Shown in pieces: positions 17,934 through 27,679 of a DNA stretch of 64,000 bases. The stretch lies in contig NZ_LR134313.1 of assembly GCF_900636765.1 (NCBI RefSeq), forward strand, positions 1,984,001-2,048,000. The letters run 5' to 3'. A program made the translations under genes and the position numbers. How positions within the stretch are numbered: the stretch's first letter is position 1; the number at the start of each line of letters is the position of its first letter. The stretch is from Neisseria canis. Lineage in GTDB: Bacteria > Pseudomonadota > Gammaproteobacteria > Burkholderiales > Neisseriaceae. The notes under the pieces were generated by a model. That model made no database searches. It had not been told where the DNA came from and saw only the letters and a program-made list of their open reading frames with translations.

Positions 17934-18986
17934 CTATTTCCGGCCGCCGAAATGGATGCGCGGGTCAACCCATGAATAGGAAATGTCGGTAAGCAGCTTG
18001 GCCAAGAGCCCCATCAGGGTAAACACATAGAGCGTGCCCATTACCACGGGATAATCACGTTTCATCACGGATTCGTAGGAAAGCAGGCCGAGGCCGTCGA
18101 GCGAAAACAGGGTTTCAATCAGCAGGCTGCCGGTGAAAAATGCGCCGATAAATGCGGCGGGAAAGCCGGTTACCAGCGGAATCATGGCGTTGCGGAAGAT
18201 GTGTTTGGTGAGAATGTGTTTTTCAGACAGGCCTTTGGCGCGCGCGGTGTACACATATTGGCGGCGGATTTCTTCGAGAAACACGTTTTTGGTCAACACG
18301 GTAACCACAGCCAGATTGCCGGCCACCGAAGCGGTTATCGGCAGCGTGATATGCCAGAGGTAATCTTTGATTTTGCCCGCGGTGCTCAGTTCGTCCCAAT
18401 TGCTGCCGGTTAAGCCGCCTTGCGGAAACCAAGCGAAAAAACTGCCTCCGCCAAACAGCACCAGCAGCACCAAACCCAACACAAAAGCGGGCACGGTGTA
18501 GCCCACCAGAATTACGATGCCGCTCAAAGCATCAAAGCGCGTGCCGTCTTTTACCGCGCGCATAATGCCCAAGGGCACGGAAATCAGGTAGGTAAGAAAA
18601 AACGTCCACAGCCCCAAGCTCATGGAAACGGGCAGTTTTTCTTTCACCAGTTCCAACACGGTTTGATGGTGGAAAAAGCTTTCGCCCAAGTCAAAGCGGG
18701 CAAACTTCGCCACCATTTCGCCAAAGCGCTGCAAAGGCGGCTTGTCGAAACCGTAGAGCGCATTCAGCTTCGCCATATCCTCGGCGTTTAGGCGGTTGCC
18801 GCTGCGGTTGATGCCCACGCCGCTGCCCTGCGCCGCTTCGCTAATCATGCCCGCGCCGGTCAGCCGGTCAACCATTTGGTCTACCGGGCCGCCGGGCACA
18901 AATTGGATGATGGCAAACGTAATCGCCAAAATCCCCAAAAGCGTGGGAACCAGCAGCAGCAAACGCTGGATGATGTATCGGAGCAT
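17934..18986 (-). CDS. yejB: Peptide ABC transporter permease YejB
   Basis: Inner-membrane permease of 350 residues. The N-terminus MLRYIIQRLLLLVPTLLGI and the FVPGGPVDQMVDRL periplasmic start are typical of DppB/YejB. The EAA loop is YVYTARAKGLSEKHILTKHIFRNAMIPLV. It forms the membrane pore with YejE. It is the first gene of yejB-yejE-yejF. No substrate-binding protein gene (yejA) lies up- or downstream; the neighbour upstream is an unrelated DUF2788 protein. Confidence 0.94.
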   Translation of the reverse strand: MLRYIIQRLLLLVPTLLGILAITFAIIQFVPGGPVDQMVDRLTGAGMISEAAQGSGVGINRSGNRLNAEDMAKLNALYGFDKPPLQRFGEMVAKFARFDLGESFFHHQTVLELVKEKLPVSMSLGLWTFFLTYLISVPLGIMRAVKDGTRFDALSGIVILVGYTVPAFVLGLVLLVLFGGGSFFAWFPQGGLTGSNWDELSTAGKIKDYLWHITLPITASVAGNLAVVTVLTKNVFLEEIRRQYVYTARAKGLSEKHILTKHIFRNAMIPLVTGFPAAFIGAFFTGSLLIETLFSLDGLGLLSYESVMKRDYPVVMGTLYVFTLMGLLAKLLTDISYSWVDPRIHFGGRK

Positions 18987-19008
18987 ACAGCCAATCCTTG
19001 TTAACCAA

Positions 19009-19048
19009 ATGCCTGTCTGAACACGCCTCAGGGTTTTCAGACAGGCAT
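19009..19048. terminator. DUS hairpin between the DUF2788 gene and yejB
   Basis: An inverted DUS pair lies just after the DUF2788 stop codon (minus strand) and 23 bases before the yejB start codon. Confidence 0.5.
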
Positions 19049-19052
19049 CTGC

Positions 19053-19262
19053 TTAGTTTTTATTGAGCAAAATCATTTCGACCAGCACGTTTTTAAACAC
19101 AAATCCGAGCACGCCCAAGCCCAATACCAAAAAGAGCATAAACATGCCGAATTTACCCGCTTTGGATTTTTTGCCCAAATCCCACACAATAAAGCCCAAA
19201 AAGACCACCAACACGGTCAGGCCGATGCGCAAAGACCAAGTTGAGAACTCCGCTTCAGTCAT
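19053..19262 (-). CDS. DUF2788 small membrane protein
   Basis: A 69-residue protein starting MTEAEFSTWSLRIGLTVLVVFLGFIVWDLGKKSKAGKFG in pattern, with two transmembrane segments (about 11-29 and 41-60) around a lysine-rich turn. This matches the DUF2788 family found in beta-proteobacteria. Function unknown. I use the ATG at 19262, preceded on its own strand by AAAGGATAATG; the longer frame upstream only overlaps the MFS gene. Confidence 0.8.
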   Translation of the reverse strand: MTEAEFSTWSLRIGLTVLVVFLGFIVWDLGKKSKAGKFGMFMLFLVLGLGVLGFVFKNVLVEMILLNKN

Positions 19263-19267
19263 TATCC

Positions 19268-20464
19268 TTATCCTTTCTTGATTCCGGCCGCCTCGCGCAA
19301 TGTAACCGGTCGGGCGCAATACCAGCCGCAAGCGCATTTTACCAGCATCAACAGGGTCATAACAGCCAGCGCCATATTCCATGATTGTGTTTTGTCAAAC
19401 AGCCAGCCGGCGCCCACAGGCCCGGTTGCCGCCAACAAATAGCCCACTGTTTGCGCCATACCCGAAAGCATGGCCGCTTCGGCCGCCGAATCGGTGCGCT
19501 GCACGAATAAAAGCAAGCACAAAGTAAACGTACCCGCCACGCCCGCGCCGAGGCAGAACACCCATAAAGCCGTTGCATAAGGCAGCAGCCAAAGCCCCGC
19601 CATGCCGATTAAACTCAAAAATGTTACCGACAGCACCAACAAGCGCTGGTTACGCATTCTCACGGAAAACGTGGTTACGCAGAAAATCGCCGGTAAAGCC
19701 GCCATCTGCATCAACATTGCATAATATCCGGCTTCGTCGGCGCTCACGCCCCGGTCGGCCAGAATGGTGGGCAGCCAGGCTGAAAACGTGTAATACAGCA
19801 GTGACTGCATGCCCATCAAAATGCTGATTGCCCAAGCAAGCTTATTGCGCCACACAGACACCACCTGCTCCTGCTCCGCCGCGCCCGCCACCGGCATATG
19901 CCCCTGCTTCACACGCAAAACCAGCCACACCGCCAAAGCCAGCATCACCGGCAACACCCACATATTCAAAGACATCTGCCAGCCCACGCGGTGCGCCACA
20001 GGCACGGCAACAGCCGCAGACAAAGCCGCGGTCAGGCTCATGGTTACGCTGTAAAGCGCAGTAAACCGCCCCACATGCGAAGGCAGGCTGCGCTTAATCA
20101 CGCCGGAGACCAACACGTTGCCCATCGCAATGCCCACCGACAAAATCAGCGTACCCGCCAGCATCAATACCGGCGACATGCCCGCCGTGCGCAACACAAT
20201 CCCTGCGCCCAAAGCCAAAAGTGCGCCGATCAGCACTTCTTCAAAACCGAAACGCCGCGCCAGCGGAGCGGCAAACGGCGAACAAAAAGCAAACACCAAC
20301 ACAGGCACCGTGCCGATAATGCCCATCAGAGTGCTGCCGCTGCCCATGTCCGCCTGAATCATTTTCACCAGCGGCCCCATCGACACAATGGGCGTGCGCA
20401 GGCAACAGGCTATCAGGAAGATAGCGGCGATGGTAAGCAAAGTATATTTTTTGGCGGCAGACAT
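19268..20464 (-). CDS. MFS transporter, CynX/NimT type
   Basis: A 398-residue, twelve-segment major facilitator protein. The N-terminus CLRTPIVSMGPLVKMIQADMGSGSTLMGIIGTVPVLVFAFCSPFAAPLARRFG follows the CynX group (cyanate/nitroimidazole-type transporters). The substrate cannot be inferred because no cyanase gene adjoins it. Five bases separate its stop from the DUF2788 start, so the two are probably one transcript. Confidence 0.82.
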   Translation of the reverse strand: MSAAKKYTLLTIAAIFLIACCLRTPIVSMGPLVKMIQADMGSGSTLMGIIGTVPVLVFAFCSPFAAPLARRFGFEEVLIGALLALGAGIVLRTAGMSPVLMLAGTLILSVGIAMGNVLVSGVIKRSLPSHVGRFTALYSVTMSLTAALSAAVAVPVAHRVGWQMSLNMWVLPVMLALAVWLVLRVKQGHMPVAGAAEQEQVVSVWRNKLAWAISILMGMQSLLYYTFSAWLPTILADRGVSADEAGYYAMLMQMAALPAIFCVTTFSVRMRNQRLLVLSVTFLSLIGMAGLWLLPYATALWVFCLGAGVAGTFTLCLLLFVQRTDSAAEAAMLSGMAQTVGYLLAATGPVGAGWLFDKTQSWNMALAVMTLLMLVKCACGWYCARPVTLREAAGIKKG

Positions 20465-20516
20465 GATGAAAGCTTTCAGACAGGCATAATGTTGATTAAT
20501 AAAGCGTGTTTGAATA

Positions 20517-20553
20517 TTTTCAGACAGGCATATCAGCTATGCCTGTCTGAAAA
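20517..20553. terminator. DUS hairpin after metZ
   Basis: Two DUS copies face outward (TTTTCAGACAGGCAT then ATGCCTGTCTGAAAA), giving a stem with A/T tails on both sides just downstream of the metZ stop codon. Confidence 0.55.
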
Positions 20554-20558
20554 CCGCA

Positions 20559-21722
20559 TCACGACAATGCTTGTTTCAAATCGTTAATCAAATCATCGGG
20601 ATGCTCCAAACCCACCGATAAGCGTACCAAGCCTTCTCCGATACCGGCTTCGCGCTTTTCTTCCGGCGCCATTTTGCCGTGTGTGGTTGTCCACGGGTGG
20701 CAGATGGTGGAGCGCACATCGCCCAAGTTGGCCGTTCTGGAAAAAATTTTCACGGAATCAATTACTTTCCATGCAAGCTCGGCATTTTTTACTTCAAAGC
20801 CAATCACAGTGCCGCCCGAAGCCTGCTGTTTTTTCACCAAATCTGCCTGCGGATGGTCGGCAAAACCGGCGTAATACACTTTTTCCACCTGCGGCTGCAC
20901 GCGGAGCCAATCTGCAATCTGCGCAGCATTGCGGCTTTGCTCGTTCATCCGCACGGCCAGAGTTTCCAAACCGCTGAGCAGCACCCAAGCATGAAACGGC
21001 GACATCGAAATGCCGGCGGCATTCATATAAACCTGAACCTGCTTCATCAATTCAGCGCTGCCTACCACCACACCGCCCTGCACCCTGCCCTGGCCGTCGA
21101 TGCCCTTGGTGGCCGACTCCACCGACAAATCGACACCGAAACGCAAAGGCTGCTGTAAAGCAGGCGTACACAAGCTGTTATCCACCACCAAAAGCGCGCC
21201 TGCGTCATGCGCCACTTTGGCAAGTGCCTCCAAATCGGCCACTTCGCCCAAGGGATTGGAAGGCGTTTCCAAAAACAGGATTTTGGTATTCGGCTTCAAT
21301 GCGGCCCGCCATTCGGCCACATCGGTGGGCGAAACCAGCGTTACCTCAATGCCGAAGCGCGTAACATGGTTCATGATAAAGCCCATAGTGGTGCCGAACA
21401 GGCTGCGGCTGGCAATCATATGGTCGCCTGCGTTGAGAAAAGTCAACAAAGCTGCCTGAATCGCAGCCATGCCCGTAGCCGTCGAAACCGCTTGTTCCCC
21501 ACACTCAAGATAAGCCATCCGTTTATTGAACGCGCTCACGGTCGGGTTGGCCGTGCGGCTGTAGGTATAACCGCTCTGCTTTCCTGAAAACAAGGCTTCG
21601 GCGGCGGCCGCATCCTGCCACATAAAGCTGCTGGTTAAAAACAGGGCTTGGTTGTGTTCGTTAAATTCGGTTTGCTCTTTAGCGCCCCGTATGGCCAGGG
21701 TTTGGGGGTGAAGCTCACTCAT
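20559..21722 (-). CDS. metZ: O-succinylhomoserine sulfhydrylase MetZ
   Basis: A 387-residue PLP enzyme of the Cys/Met metabolism family. The PLP lysine is in SVESATKGIDGQGRVQGGVV (about residue 206). TYSRTANPTVSAFNKRMAYLE and ASRSLFGTT bind cofactor phosphate and substrate. It makes homocysteine directly from acylated homoserine and sulfide. With metX and metW at the left end it indicates a direct-sulfhydrylation methionine pathway. It is monocistronic, with a DUS hairpin behind it. Confidence 0.93.
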   Translation of the reverse strand: MSELHPQTLAIRGAKEQTEFNEHNQALFLTSSFMWQDAAAAEALFSGKQSGYTYSRTANPTVSAFNKRMAYLECGEQAVSTATGMAAIQAALLTFLNAGDHMIASRSLFGTTMGFIMNHVTRFGIEVTLVSPTDVAEWRAALKPNTKILFLETPSNPLGEVADLEALAKVAHDAGALLVVDNSLCTPALQQPLRFGVDLSVESATKGIDGQGRVQGGVVVGSAELMKQVQVYMNAAGISMSPFHAWVLLSGLETLAVRMNEQSRNAAQIADWLRVQPQVEKVYYAGFADHPQADLVKKQQASGGTVIGFEVKNAELAWKVIDSVKIFSRTANLGDVRSTICHPWTTTHGKMAPEEKREAGIGEGLVRLSVGLEHPDDLINDLKQALS

Positions 21723-21897
21723 GATTGTTTTCCTTTATTCTTTTCTTTACAAAAGGGAGCAACGATTTTGCGCTTATTTTAAGGCGATTTCAAGGCACTT
21801 TGCGGCAGACAGAAAGGAAAATAACCGCGCGCGCCTGACGCAGGTTTTGCAATTGTCATTAAAATCATCAACAAGGCTTGAAAAGCGGGTAGTCGAA
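21723..21897. other. Intergenic sequence upstream of metZ
   Basis: No gene is seen. It should hold the metZ promoter. I found no convincing riboswitch. Confidence 0.4.
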
Positions 21898-22036
21898 TAT
21901 AGCCAACCAACTTACATAATAAAAATACCTTCATACTCGGGCTTGACCCGAGTATCTCCTAAAGTTAGCGGAACTCAAGATACTCGGGTCAAGCCCGAGT
22001 ATGACGAACGTACTATTTTTAAATTGATTCACTTAT
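21898..22036. repeat. Inverted-repeat element, copy 1
   Basis: A core of about 75 bases (21931-22005) has arms ATACTCGGGCTTGACCCGAGTAT and its near-perfect complement around an asymmetric centre CTCCTAAAGTTAGCGGAACT. The homology to copy 2 (62527-62670) continues outward on both sides. The reverse complement of the right flank (through GAACGTACTATTTTTAAATTG) matches the left flank of copy 2, so the outer arms are inverted repeats too. It has no coding capacity and looks like a miniature mobile element. Confidence 0.75.
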
Positions 22037-22063
22037 CAATAAGAAAAATCGGCCGGCACACAA

Positions 22064-22100
22064 CAATGCCTGTCTGAAAATGCTTTTCAGACAGGCATTG
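22064..22100. terminator. DUS-hairpin terminator after ftsK
   Basis: A perfect inverted DUS pair extended by CA/TG at its ends. It lies downstream of the ftsK stop codon. Confidence 0.6.
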
Positions 22101-22138
22101 TTGACGAATCAGGCACAATGAACCGATATTGCAAGCCG

Positions 22139-25100
22139 TCAATCCAAATGCGCCGAGCTTTGCGCCAGAATCGTACGCTTGCCGTTTGGTTCGGCAGCTG
22201 AGATCACACCGTTTGCCTCCATCATATCAAACAGCGTGGCGGCACGGTTATAACCGATCCGCAAGTGGCGCTGGAGGTTGGAAATGCTCGGTTTTTGCGT
22301 TCTGAGAATGGTTGCCACCGCTTCATCATAAAGCTCGTCGCGGTCGTTATTTCCGCCCGGCGCGTTGCTGAATACATCGTCGCCGCCCACTCCTGCGCTC
22401 AAAATATCATCAATATAATCCGGCTCGCCGAATTGTTTCAGATATTCCGCTACGGCATGCACTTCGCTATCTTGAACAAATGCGCCGTGAACGCGCTTGG
22501 GATAACCCGTGCCCGGCGGCAGAAACAGCATATCGCCCTGCCCGAGCAGGTTTTCCGCACCCATTTGATCGAGGATGGTACGGCTGTCCACTTTGCTCGA
22601 CACTTGGAAGGCAATGCGGGTGGGAATATTGGCCTTGATCAAACCCGTAATCACATCCACACTCGGGCGCTGGGTGGCCAAAATCAGATGAATGCCCGCC
22701 GCACGTGCTTTCTGGGCAAGACGGGCAATCAATTCTTCGATTTTCTTGCCCGCCGTCATCATCAAATCGGCAAACTCGTCCACCACCACCACGATAAACG
22801 GCAGTTTTTCCAGCGGCTCTGGGTCATCCGGCGTGAGGGTAAACGGATTGGTGATTTTCTCGCCCCGAGAGGCAGCTTCTACAATTTTCTGGTTGAACCC
22901 AGCCAAATTGCGCACGCCCAAATGGCTCATCAGGCGGTAGCGTTTTTCCATTTCGTTCACACACCAATTCAGCGCGTTGGCCGCCAGCTTCATATCGGTT
23001 ACCACCGGCGCCAGCAAGTGCGGAATGCCCTCGTAAATGCTCAATTCCAGCATTTTCGGGTCAATCATAATCATGCGCACGTCTTCCGGCGATGCTTTAA
23101 ACAGCATGGAAAGAATCATGGCGTTCACGCCCACCGATTTGCCGGAACCTGTCGTACCCGCTACCAGCAGGTGCGGCGCTTTAGCCAAATCGGTTACAAC
23201 CGGCTGGCCGGTAATGTCCTGCCCCAAAGCCAATGTCAGCTTGGAGCTGCTGTCGCGGAAAGCGGCCGAATTGAAAATTTCACTCAACCGGATTACTTGG
23301 CGGCGCGGATTGGGCAGCTCCAAACCCATACAGGTTTTGCCGGGTATGGTTTCCACCACGCGGATTGACGCCACGCCGAGCGAGCGGGCAAGGTCTTTTT
23401 CCAGATTCAGCACGGCATTGCCGCGCACGCCGACATCCGGCTCGATTTCATACCGCGTAATCACAGGGCCGGCATAAGCATCCAGCACCTTAACCTTCAC
23501 CTTAAACTCGGCCAGTTTTTCTTCGATGGTAATGCTGTTTTCCAACATTGCCTCTTCACTCTGCGTTGCGGCGGCATCAAACTGCGGCGGCAACAGCAAG
23601 GATACATCCGGCAAAATCATGCCTGTCTGAACATGTTCTGCATGGTGCTCATGCTGTGGCACCATACCGGAAGCTTGTTCAAGCACTGGATTTTCAGACA
23701 GGCCCGTATCATTTTGGCTGTCGGTTTCATAACTTTCCGGCACTTGGTTGCTGCCAGCCTGCAAGGCGACAGGCTCCGTTATTTCCGGCGCGGATTCACT
23801 GATTAAGCGCTCGCGAATCAAAGAATCCGGTGAATCGGTAATATGCGCATTCACAACCGGCGCAGCAGCCTGCACGGGGTGGCTATCGCGGTTAAACACC
23901 GGCGGCTCGGGAATATCCACAACCGGTTTGGGTGTTTCGGGAACGGGCGGCGGCTCCACTACCGTAGCATTCGGCGCCGGCGGGGTACTGATTGCCGGCT
24001 GCTGCGCAGGCTTTTCAACATTGCGGGTTTTATAAAGAGGTACGGCAGCAGGTTTGTTCAAACCCGCCGCCACCATCGGACGCGGGCGCTGAACTTGCGT
24101 TACCTGCGCTTGCTCGATGCGCGTGGTTTCCGGTATTACGCTTTCATGCCCAGTACTGCTGGCCCGTCGGAAACGCCGCCCTGCGGGCAAGCCGTTGCGC
24201 ACGCTGTTGAAAAAGATTTCTTCCAAAGGAATAGTATCCGGATTCTGATGGCCGGGATGTTCCGAAAGGGCTTGCGCGTGGCGGCGGTTATAGTGGGAAA
24301 CACGCTGCCATTGCAGATTGGTTTGAATATCGGTTTCGTTAATCACCGTATGTTTTGAGGGCAGATGGCGCATTTCATGCGCTTCGGGGCGGTAGTTTTC
24401 GATATAGAGCTTGTTAACTTCAGCCAGTGTACGGGCGCGGGTGCGCACCACGGCAGGATCGTCCAATGTGATGGTTTTACGCGGCTCGGACGAGGCGGAA
24501 TCTTGATAACCGGCGGCTTGTTCAAATTGCGGGCGCTCGGGTTCGTCTATCCACGGACTGCGGGTAGCTTCTTCAAGCGTAATCACGGGCAAGTCGGGAG
24601 CGGGCTTGTGCGGCTTACGCAACATTTTCGGATCCATATCGAAATCCACAATGTCAGGAACGGCGCGCGGCATTGCCAAACCGCTTTCAAACCCATCAAA
24701 CGCCGTCATGTGCTTGGAATGCGAAAAGGCCGACTGCTCTTCTTCATGCTCGGCCAGATAAGAAGCAATCGAAAGATGGTTGCTGGAAGTACGCACAGGG
24801 TTGCGGCCGAGCATTTGGCGCAAACGGTCTGCCGCTTGCGTGCTGCTGTCCATATCGGGCACTTCGGCAAAGCCGGATTCCCTGTTCTGCATGTCTGCGA
24901 AAATAGGCAATTCATCCAGTTTGCCTTGCTCTTCAGGATCGAGTTTTCCCATCAGCGCATCCAGCTTGCGCACCCGTTTGGGCGCAACTTCCCTCAGTTT
25001 TTCCACCGTGCGCTCGTATACGGCCTGGCTTTCTTCTGCAGCTTTGCGGGTATCGCGGCTGTTTTGCAGATTGGGGCCGGCACCTCTGATTTCTTTGGCC

Positions 25101-25252
25101 TCTTTAACATTATCGGGCAAATCTGGACGCTCGTTTTGGTGGCGGCGGAGATAAGTCATCTCCATCTGCCACTCGCGCTCCTGACGGTGGCGGAACCATA
25201 ACAGCCCGCCTATCGCCGCGATAAGAATAATGAGTAAAACAGTCCATAACAT
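22139..25252 (-). CDS. ftsK: DNA translocase FtsK (single N-terminal membrane segment)
   Basis: A 1037-residue protein. Only one transmembrane helix is present (residues 2-20, [19 protein letters not shown]) instead of the usual four. A long Pro/Glu-rich linker (about 30-560) follows, then the motor: Walker [15 protein letters not shown] near residue 700, Walker [15 protein letters not shown], and [35 protein letters not shown]. The C-terminal gamma winged helix ([30 protein letters not shown], about 960-990) reads KOPS sites and activates XerCD. Two DUS copies are encoded within the linker, where length and sequence are least constrained. The two-segment or one-segment form is known in Neisseria, which often has a second ftsK. 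Confidence 0.93.
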   Translation of the reverse strand: MLWTVLLIILIAAIGGLLWFRHRQEREWQMEMTYLRRHQNERPDLPDNVKEAKEIRGAGPNLQNSRDTRKAAEESQAVYERTVEKLREVAPKRVRKLDALMGKLDPEEQGKLDELPIFADMQNRESGFAEVPDMDSSTQAADRLRQMLGRNPVRTSSNHLSIASYLAEHEEEQSAFSHSKHMTAFDGFESGLAMPRAVPDIVDFDMDPKMLRKPHKPAPDLPVITLEEATRSPWIDEPERPQFEQAAGYQDSASSEPRKTITLDDPAVVRTRARTLAEVNKLYIENYRPEAHEMRHLPSKHTVINETDIQTNLQWQRVSHYNRRHAQALSEHPGHQNPDTIPLEEIFFNSVRNGLPAGRRFRRASSTGHESVIPETTRIEQAQVTQVQRPRPMVAAGLNKPAAVPLYKTRNVEKPAQQPAISTPPAPNATVVEPPPVPETPKPVVDIPEPPVFNRDSHPVQAAAPVVNAHITDSPDSLIRERLISESAPEITEPVALQAGSNQVPESYETDSQNDTGLSENPVLEQASGMVPQHEHHAEHVQTGMILPDVSLLLPPQFDAAATQSEEAMLENSITIEEKLAEFKVKVKVLDAYAGPVITRYEIEPDVGVRGNAVLNLEKDLARSLGVASIRVVETIPGKTCMGLELPNPRRQVIRLSEIFNSAAFRDSSSKLTLALGQDITGQPVVTDLAKAPHLLVAGTTGSGKSVGVNAMILSMLFKASPEDVRMIMIDPKMLELSIYEGIPHLLAPVVTDMKLAANALNWCVNEMEKRYRLMSHLGVRNLAGFNQKIVEAASRGEKITNPFTLTPDDPEPLEKLPFIVVVVDEFADLMMTAGKKIEELIARLAQKARAAGIHLILATQRPSVDVITGLIKANIPTRIAFQVSSKVDSRTILDQMGAENLLGQGDMLFLPPGTGYPKRVHGAFVQDSEVHAVAEYLKQFGEPDYIDDILSAGVGGDDVFSNAPGGNNDRDELYDEAVATILRTQKPSISNLQRHLRIGYNRAATLFDMMEANGVISAAEPNGKRTILAQSSAHLD

Positions 25253-25398
25253 ACAAAAGCAGCCTTCGCTTGATTTTCTGCAAAGCGGCTATTTTAGCGT
25301 GTTTTTAGGTTTTGCGCAGCGGTGCTGTGTGCGGCAGTATTCTTTCAGACAGGCATTCTTTTAGTATAATGCGCGCATCTTGAAGATAAGGTTGGATT

Positions 25399-26088
25399 AT
25401 GAATTTTTCTGCCGAGTGGTTTGAACCTGCGTGGCTTTATGCCGCCGGATGCACGCTTTTTTTGGTGTTGGCGGCAACGGCGAAAAAAGCATGGGCCGTG
25501 CTGCAATACCGTCCGCGTGTGGCTGCCGTGGCGCTGATATGGCTGGCTTTGCTGTGGATTCTGCGCGCCGGTATAGACAGCGGACAATTGAGCGGTATGA
25601 ATTATCATTTGCTCGGCATGAGCTTAGTTACATTGATGCTCGGCGCTCCTGCTGCGCTTTGGCTGGGGGCGCTGCTTTTTCTGCCCTATTTGATTATTAC
25701 CGGCGGTTTTTCAACTTCGGGCGTGTTTGCACTTAACGCCTTGCTGCTTCTGCTGCCTCCTGTGTTGATATGCAGGCTGCTGCTCAGCTTGGTGCAGCGT
25801 TATCTGCCGCCGAATCTGTTTATTTATATCTTTGTGAACGGATTTATTGCCGCTGCCGTCGGTATGCTGTTTACCGGCGCACTGGTCGTAGCTGCATTGG
25901 AACATTCACTCGCTTTTCCGGGCGTGTCGCTTTGGGATGCTTCATTCAAAGTGTTTTTTCTGATTGCTTGGGGAGAAGCTTTTCTGAGCGGTATTCTGGC
26001 CGCCATTTTCGTTGCACTCGCCCCATCTATGCTGGCGACATTCGACGATACCCGCTATTTGCGTAGAAAAGCAGACATTTGGAAATAA
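25399..26088 (+). CDS. CbiM-like energy-coupling-factor transporter permease
   Basis: A 229-residue, very hydrophobic protein with six or seven membrane segments. The arrangement and motifs GMNYHLLGMSLVTLMLGAPAALWLGALL and NALLLLLPPVLICRLLL resemble the CbiM/ECF S-component family for cobalt or nickel uptake, particularly the neisserial and pseudomonad stand-alone members. No ATPase or T-component gene is adjacent. The ribosome site is AAGGTT. The family assignment is likely; the substrate is unknown. Confidence 0.65.
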   Translation: MNFSAEWFEPAWLYAAGCTLFLVLAATAKKAWAVLQYRPRVAAVALIWLALLWILRAGIDSGQLSGMNYHLLGMSLVTLMLGAPAALWLGALLFLPYLIITGGFSTSGVFALNALLLLLPPVLICRLLLSLVQRYLPPNLFIYIFVNGFIAAAVGMLFTGALVVAALEHSLAFPGVSLWDASFKVFFLIAWGEAFLSGILAAIFVALAPSMLATFDDTRYLRRKADIWK

Positions 26089-26090
26089 AA

Positions 26091-26125
26091 CAATGCCTGT
26101 CTGAACGGTTTTCAGACAGGCATTG
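26091..26125. terminator. Bidirectional DUS-hairpin terminator
   Basis: An inverted DUS pair extended by CA/TG lies between the convergent CbiM-like gene and plsY. Confidence 0.65.
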
Positions 26126-26150
26126 CTTTGTCACGATACTCAATCTAACT

Positions 26151-26759
26151 TTAATCGGTTTTATCACCGATTTTGCTTTCTTCGCCTTTAAGCAGTTTCT
26201 CGATATTGCTTTTGTGTCTGAACAAAACCAGCAAAGCGATAATCAGCGTTGCCCGTTTCCATGAGCCGTAAGGCATCAAAAAATACGCGGCAATCGGGCT
26301 GAGCAGCGTTGCGGCCAGTGCCGCTAACGAAGATACTTTAAAACCAAAAGCCATCACGAGCCACACGGCAGCGCATACCAAAGCAGTAGGCCAAGACAAC
26401 GCCAATAACACGCCTAACGCAGTGGCCACGCCTTTTCCGCCCTTAAAACCGAAAAACACCGGCCACATATGCCCCACCAACGCCGCCACAGCCACCGCAG
26501 CAATGGTTGCATCGCTCAAACCCAAGCTGTCTTGCAGCGCCAAAGCCAACCACACGGCAACCAGCCCCTTCAAGGCATCGCCCAAAAGCGTGAGAGCCGC
26601 CGCTTTTTTCTTACCGCTGCGCAATACGTTGGTTGCGCCCGGATTACCCGAACCGTAAGTTCTCGGATCGTCCATGCCGTATATTTTCGACACAATCACC
26701 GCAAAAGAAAGCGACCCGATCAGATAAGCCGCGACCACGGCCAGTAAATTTGCCAACAT
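26151..26759 (-). CDS. plsY: Acyl-phosphate:glycerol-3-phosphate acyltransferase PlsY
   Basis: A 202-residue inner-membrane enzyme making lysophosphatidate for phospholipids. The three conserved cytoplasmic motifs are present: SGNPGATNVLR (about residues 38-48), VGHMWPVFFGFKGGKGVATALG (about 95-116) and the third near RHKSNI. Five hydrophobic segments fit PlsY topology. It is divergent from folB, a very common arrangement. Confidence 0.95.
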   Translation of the reverse strand: MLANLLAVVAAYLIGSLSFAVIVSKIYGMDDPRTYGSGNPGATNVLRSGKKKAAALTLLGDALKGLVAVWLALALQDSLGLSDATIAAVAVAALVGHMWPVFFGFKGGKGVATALGVLLALSWPTALVCAAVWLVMAFGFKVSSLAALAATLLSPIAAYFLMPYGSWKRATLIIALLVLFRHKSNIEKLLKGEESKIGDKTD

Positions 26760-26819
26760 AATGGTGGTTTGCTTTAGAATAAGACCGCATCATTCTAACT
26801 GAAACGGTTGAAAAACAAA

Positions 26820-27170
26820 ATGGATAAAATCTTTTTGCACGGTATGAAAGCTGAAACGCTCATCGGCGTGTACGCTTGGGAGCGCGAGCAAAAACAAACT
26901 CTGCTGCTGGACATAGACATCGGCGTGCCGCCGCAATCCGCAGCTTCCGACGATATAGCCGACACCATACATTATGCCGACGTATGCCAAGCCATCCGCC
27001 AAAGTTTGGGCCATCAGAATTTCATGCTGCTCGAAGCTTTAGCTGAACATGTGGCGGAGCTGGTTTTGCAAGATTTCGGCGCATTATGGGTGCGCGTCCG
27101 TGTCGTTAAGCCCGGCATATTGGAAGGAGTAAGGGAAACCGGTGTAGAAATAGAACGCTCGGCCTTATAA
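26820..27170 (+). CDS. folB: Dihydroneopterin aldolase FolB
   Basis: A 116-residue folate enzyme that cleaves 7,8-dihydroneopterin to 6-hydroxymethyl-dihydropterin. DKIFLHGMKAETLIGVYAWERE opens the fold with the substrate-binding glutamate in the next conserved region, and LLEALAEHVAELVL and VRVRVVKPGIL follow, with the catalytic lysine in the latter. The ATG at 26820 is preceded by an A-rich leader; the TTG at 26808 is unlikely. Confidence 0.93.
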   Translation: MDKIFLHGMKAETLIGVYAWEREQKQTLLLDIDIGVPPQSAASDDIADTIHYADVCQAIRQSLGHQNFMLLEALAEHVAELVLQDFGALWVRVRVVKPGILEGVRETGVEIERSAL

Positions 27171-27234
27171 CCGGAAAACTGTACTTTCAAGCCTGTCAAA
27201 CCCGCATCCGTTCCGCACAGAATCAATCACGGCA

Positions 27235-27277
27235 ATGCCTGTCTGAAATACCGTTCAAGCAGTTTTCAGACAGGCAT
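27235..27277. terminator. DUS-hairpin terminator after folB
   Basis: An inverted DUS pair with a 15-base loop. Confidence 0.55.
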
Positions 27278-27679
27278 ATCAAAACAATCGGCAATAATTT
27301 TTAACAAACGGTATGTTTTAATACAACAATGTCGTAAACGGGTCTGTTTTTTTATATCTTTGATTTTGTTAAAAATGATGTTTCTGCTTTTTATTCACAT
27401 CAGAATTATTTCAATCCAAATATTGTAACAATCAAAATTATTTTGGTATATTCCATTCCAAACAGAAGCCGAAGCGCACGGGGAAAATATGCGGTTCAAA
27501 ACGCTTTACTTCTGAAACCACCAATTGATTAAAGTGCTTCTCTGAATGAAAGTACTGCCTGTCATTAAGTATGAATTATCTATAAACGATTCCTGACAGG
27601 TTTGGGTTGGCATCAGCCGTAAGTTTGGCCAGCCTTCGATTTCAGCTATTTGGCTTTATTTATAAGGGATATCAAAAAT
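27278..27679 (+). other. Long AT-rich leader of the chemosensory-type operon
   Basis: About 400 bases without a gene, clearly richer in A/T than the surrounding chromosome. It contains a candidate promoter (27423-27452) and an inverted repeat CCTGTCA (27558-27564) / TGACAGG (27594-27600) with a 29-base loop. The rest of the leader shows nothing I can name. Confidence 0.5.
27423..27452 (+). promoter_or_regulatory. Candidate promoter of the kinase-receiver-CheX operon
   Basis: TTGTAA (27423-27428) and TATATT (27447-27452) are separated by 18 bases. If used, the 5' untranslated region would be about 220 bases. Confidence 0.35.

Noticed and set aside
21723..22138. CRISPR-like repeat
   Set aside because: Only one inverted unit with dispersed relatives far away; no regularly spaced direct repeats and no cas genes anywhere in the window.
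26808..26819. TTG start for folB and TTG start at 27650 for the kinase
   Set aside because: Both have better ATG codons just downstream that fit the family N-termini or have good ribosome sites.
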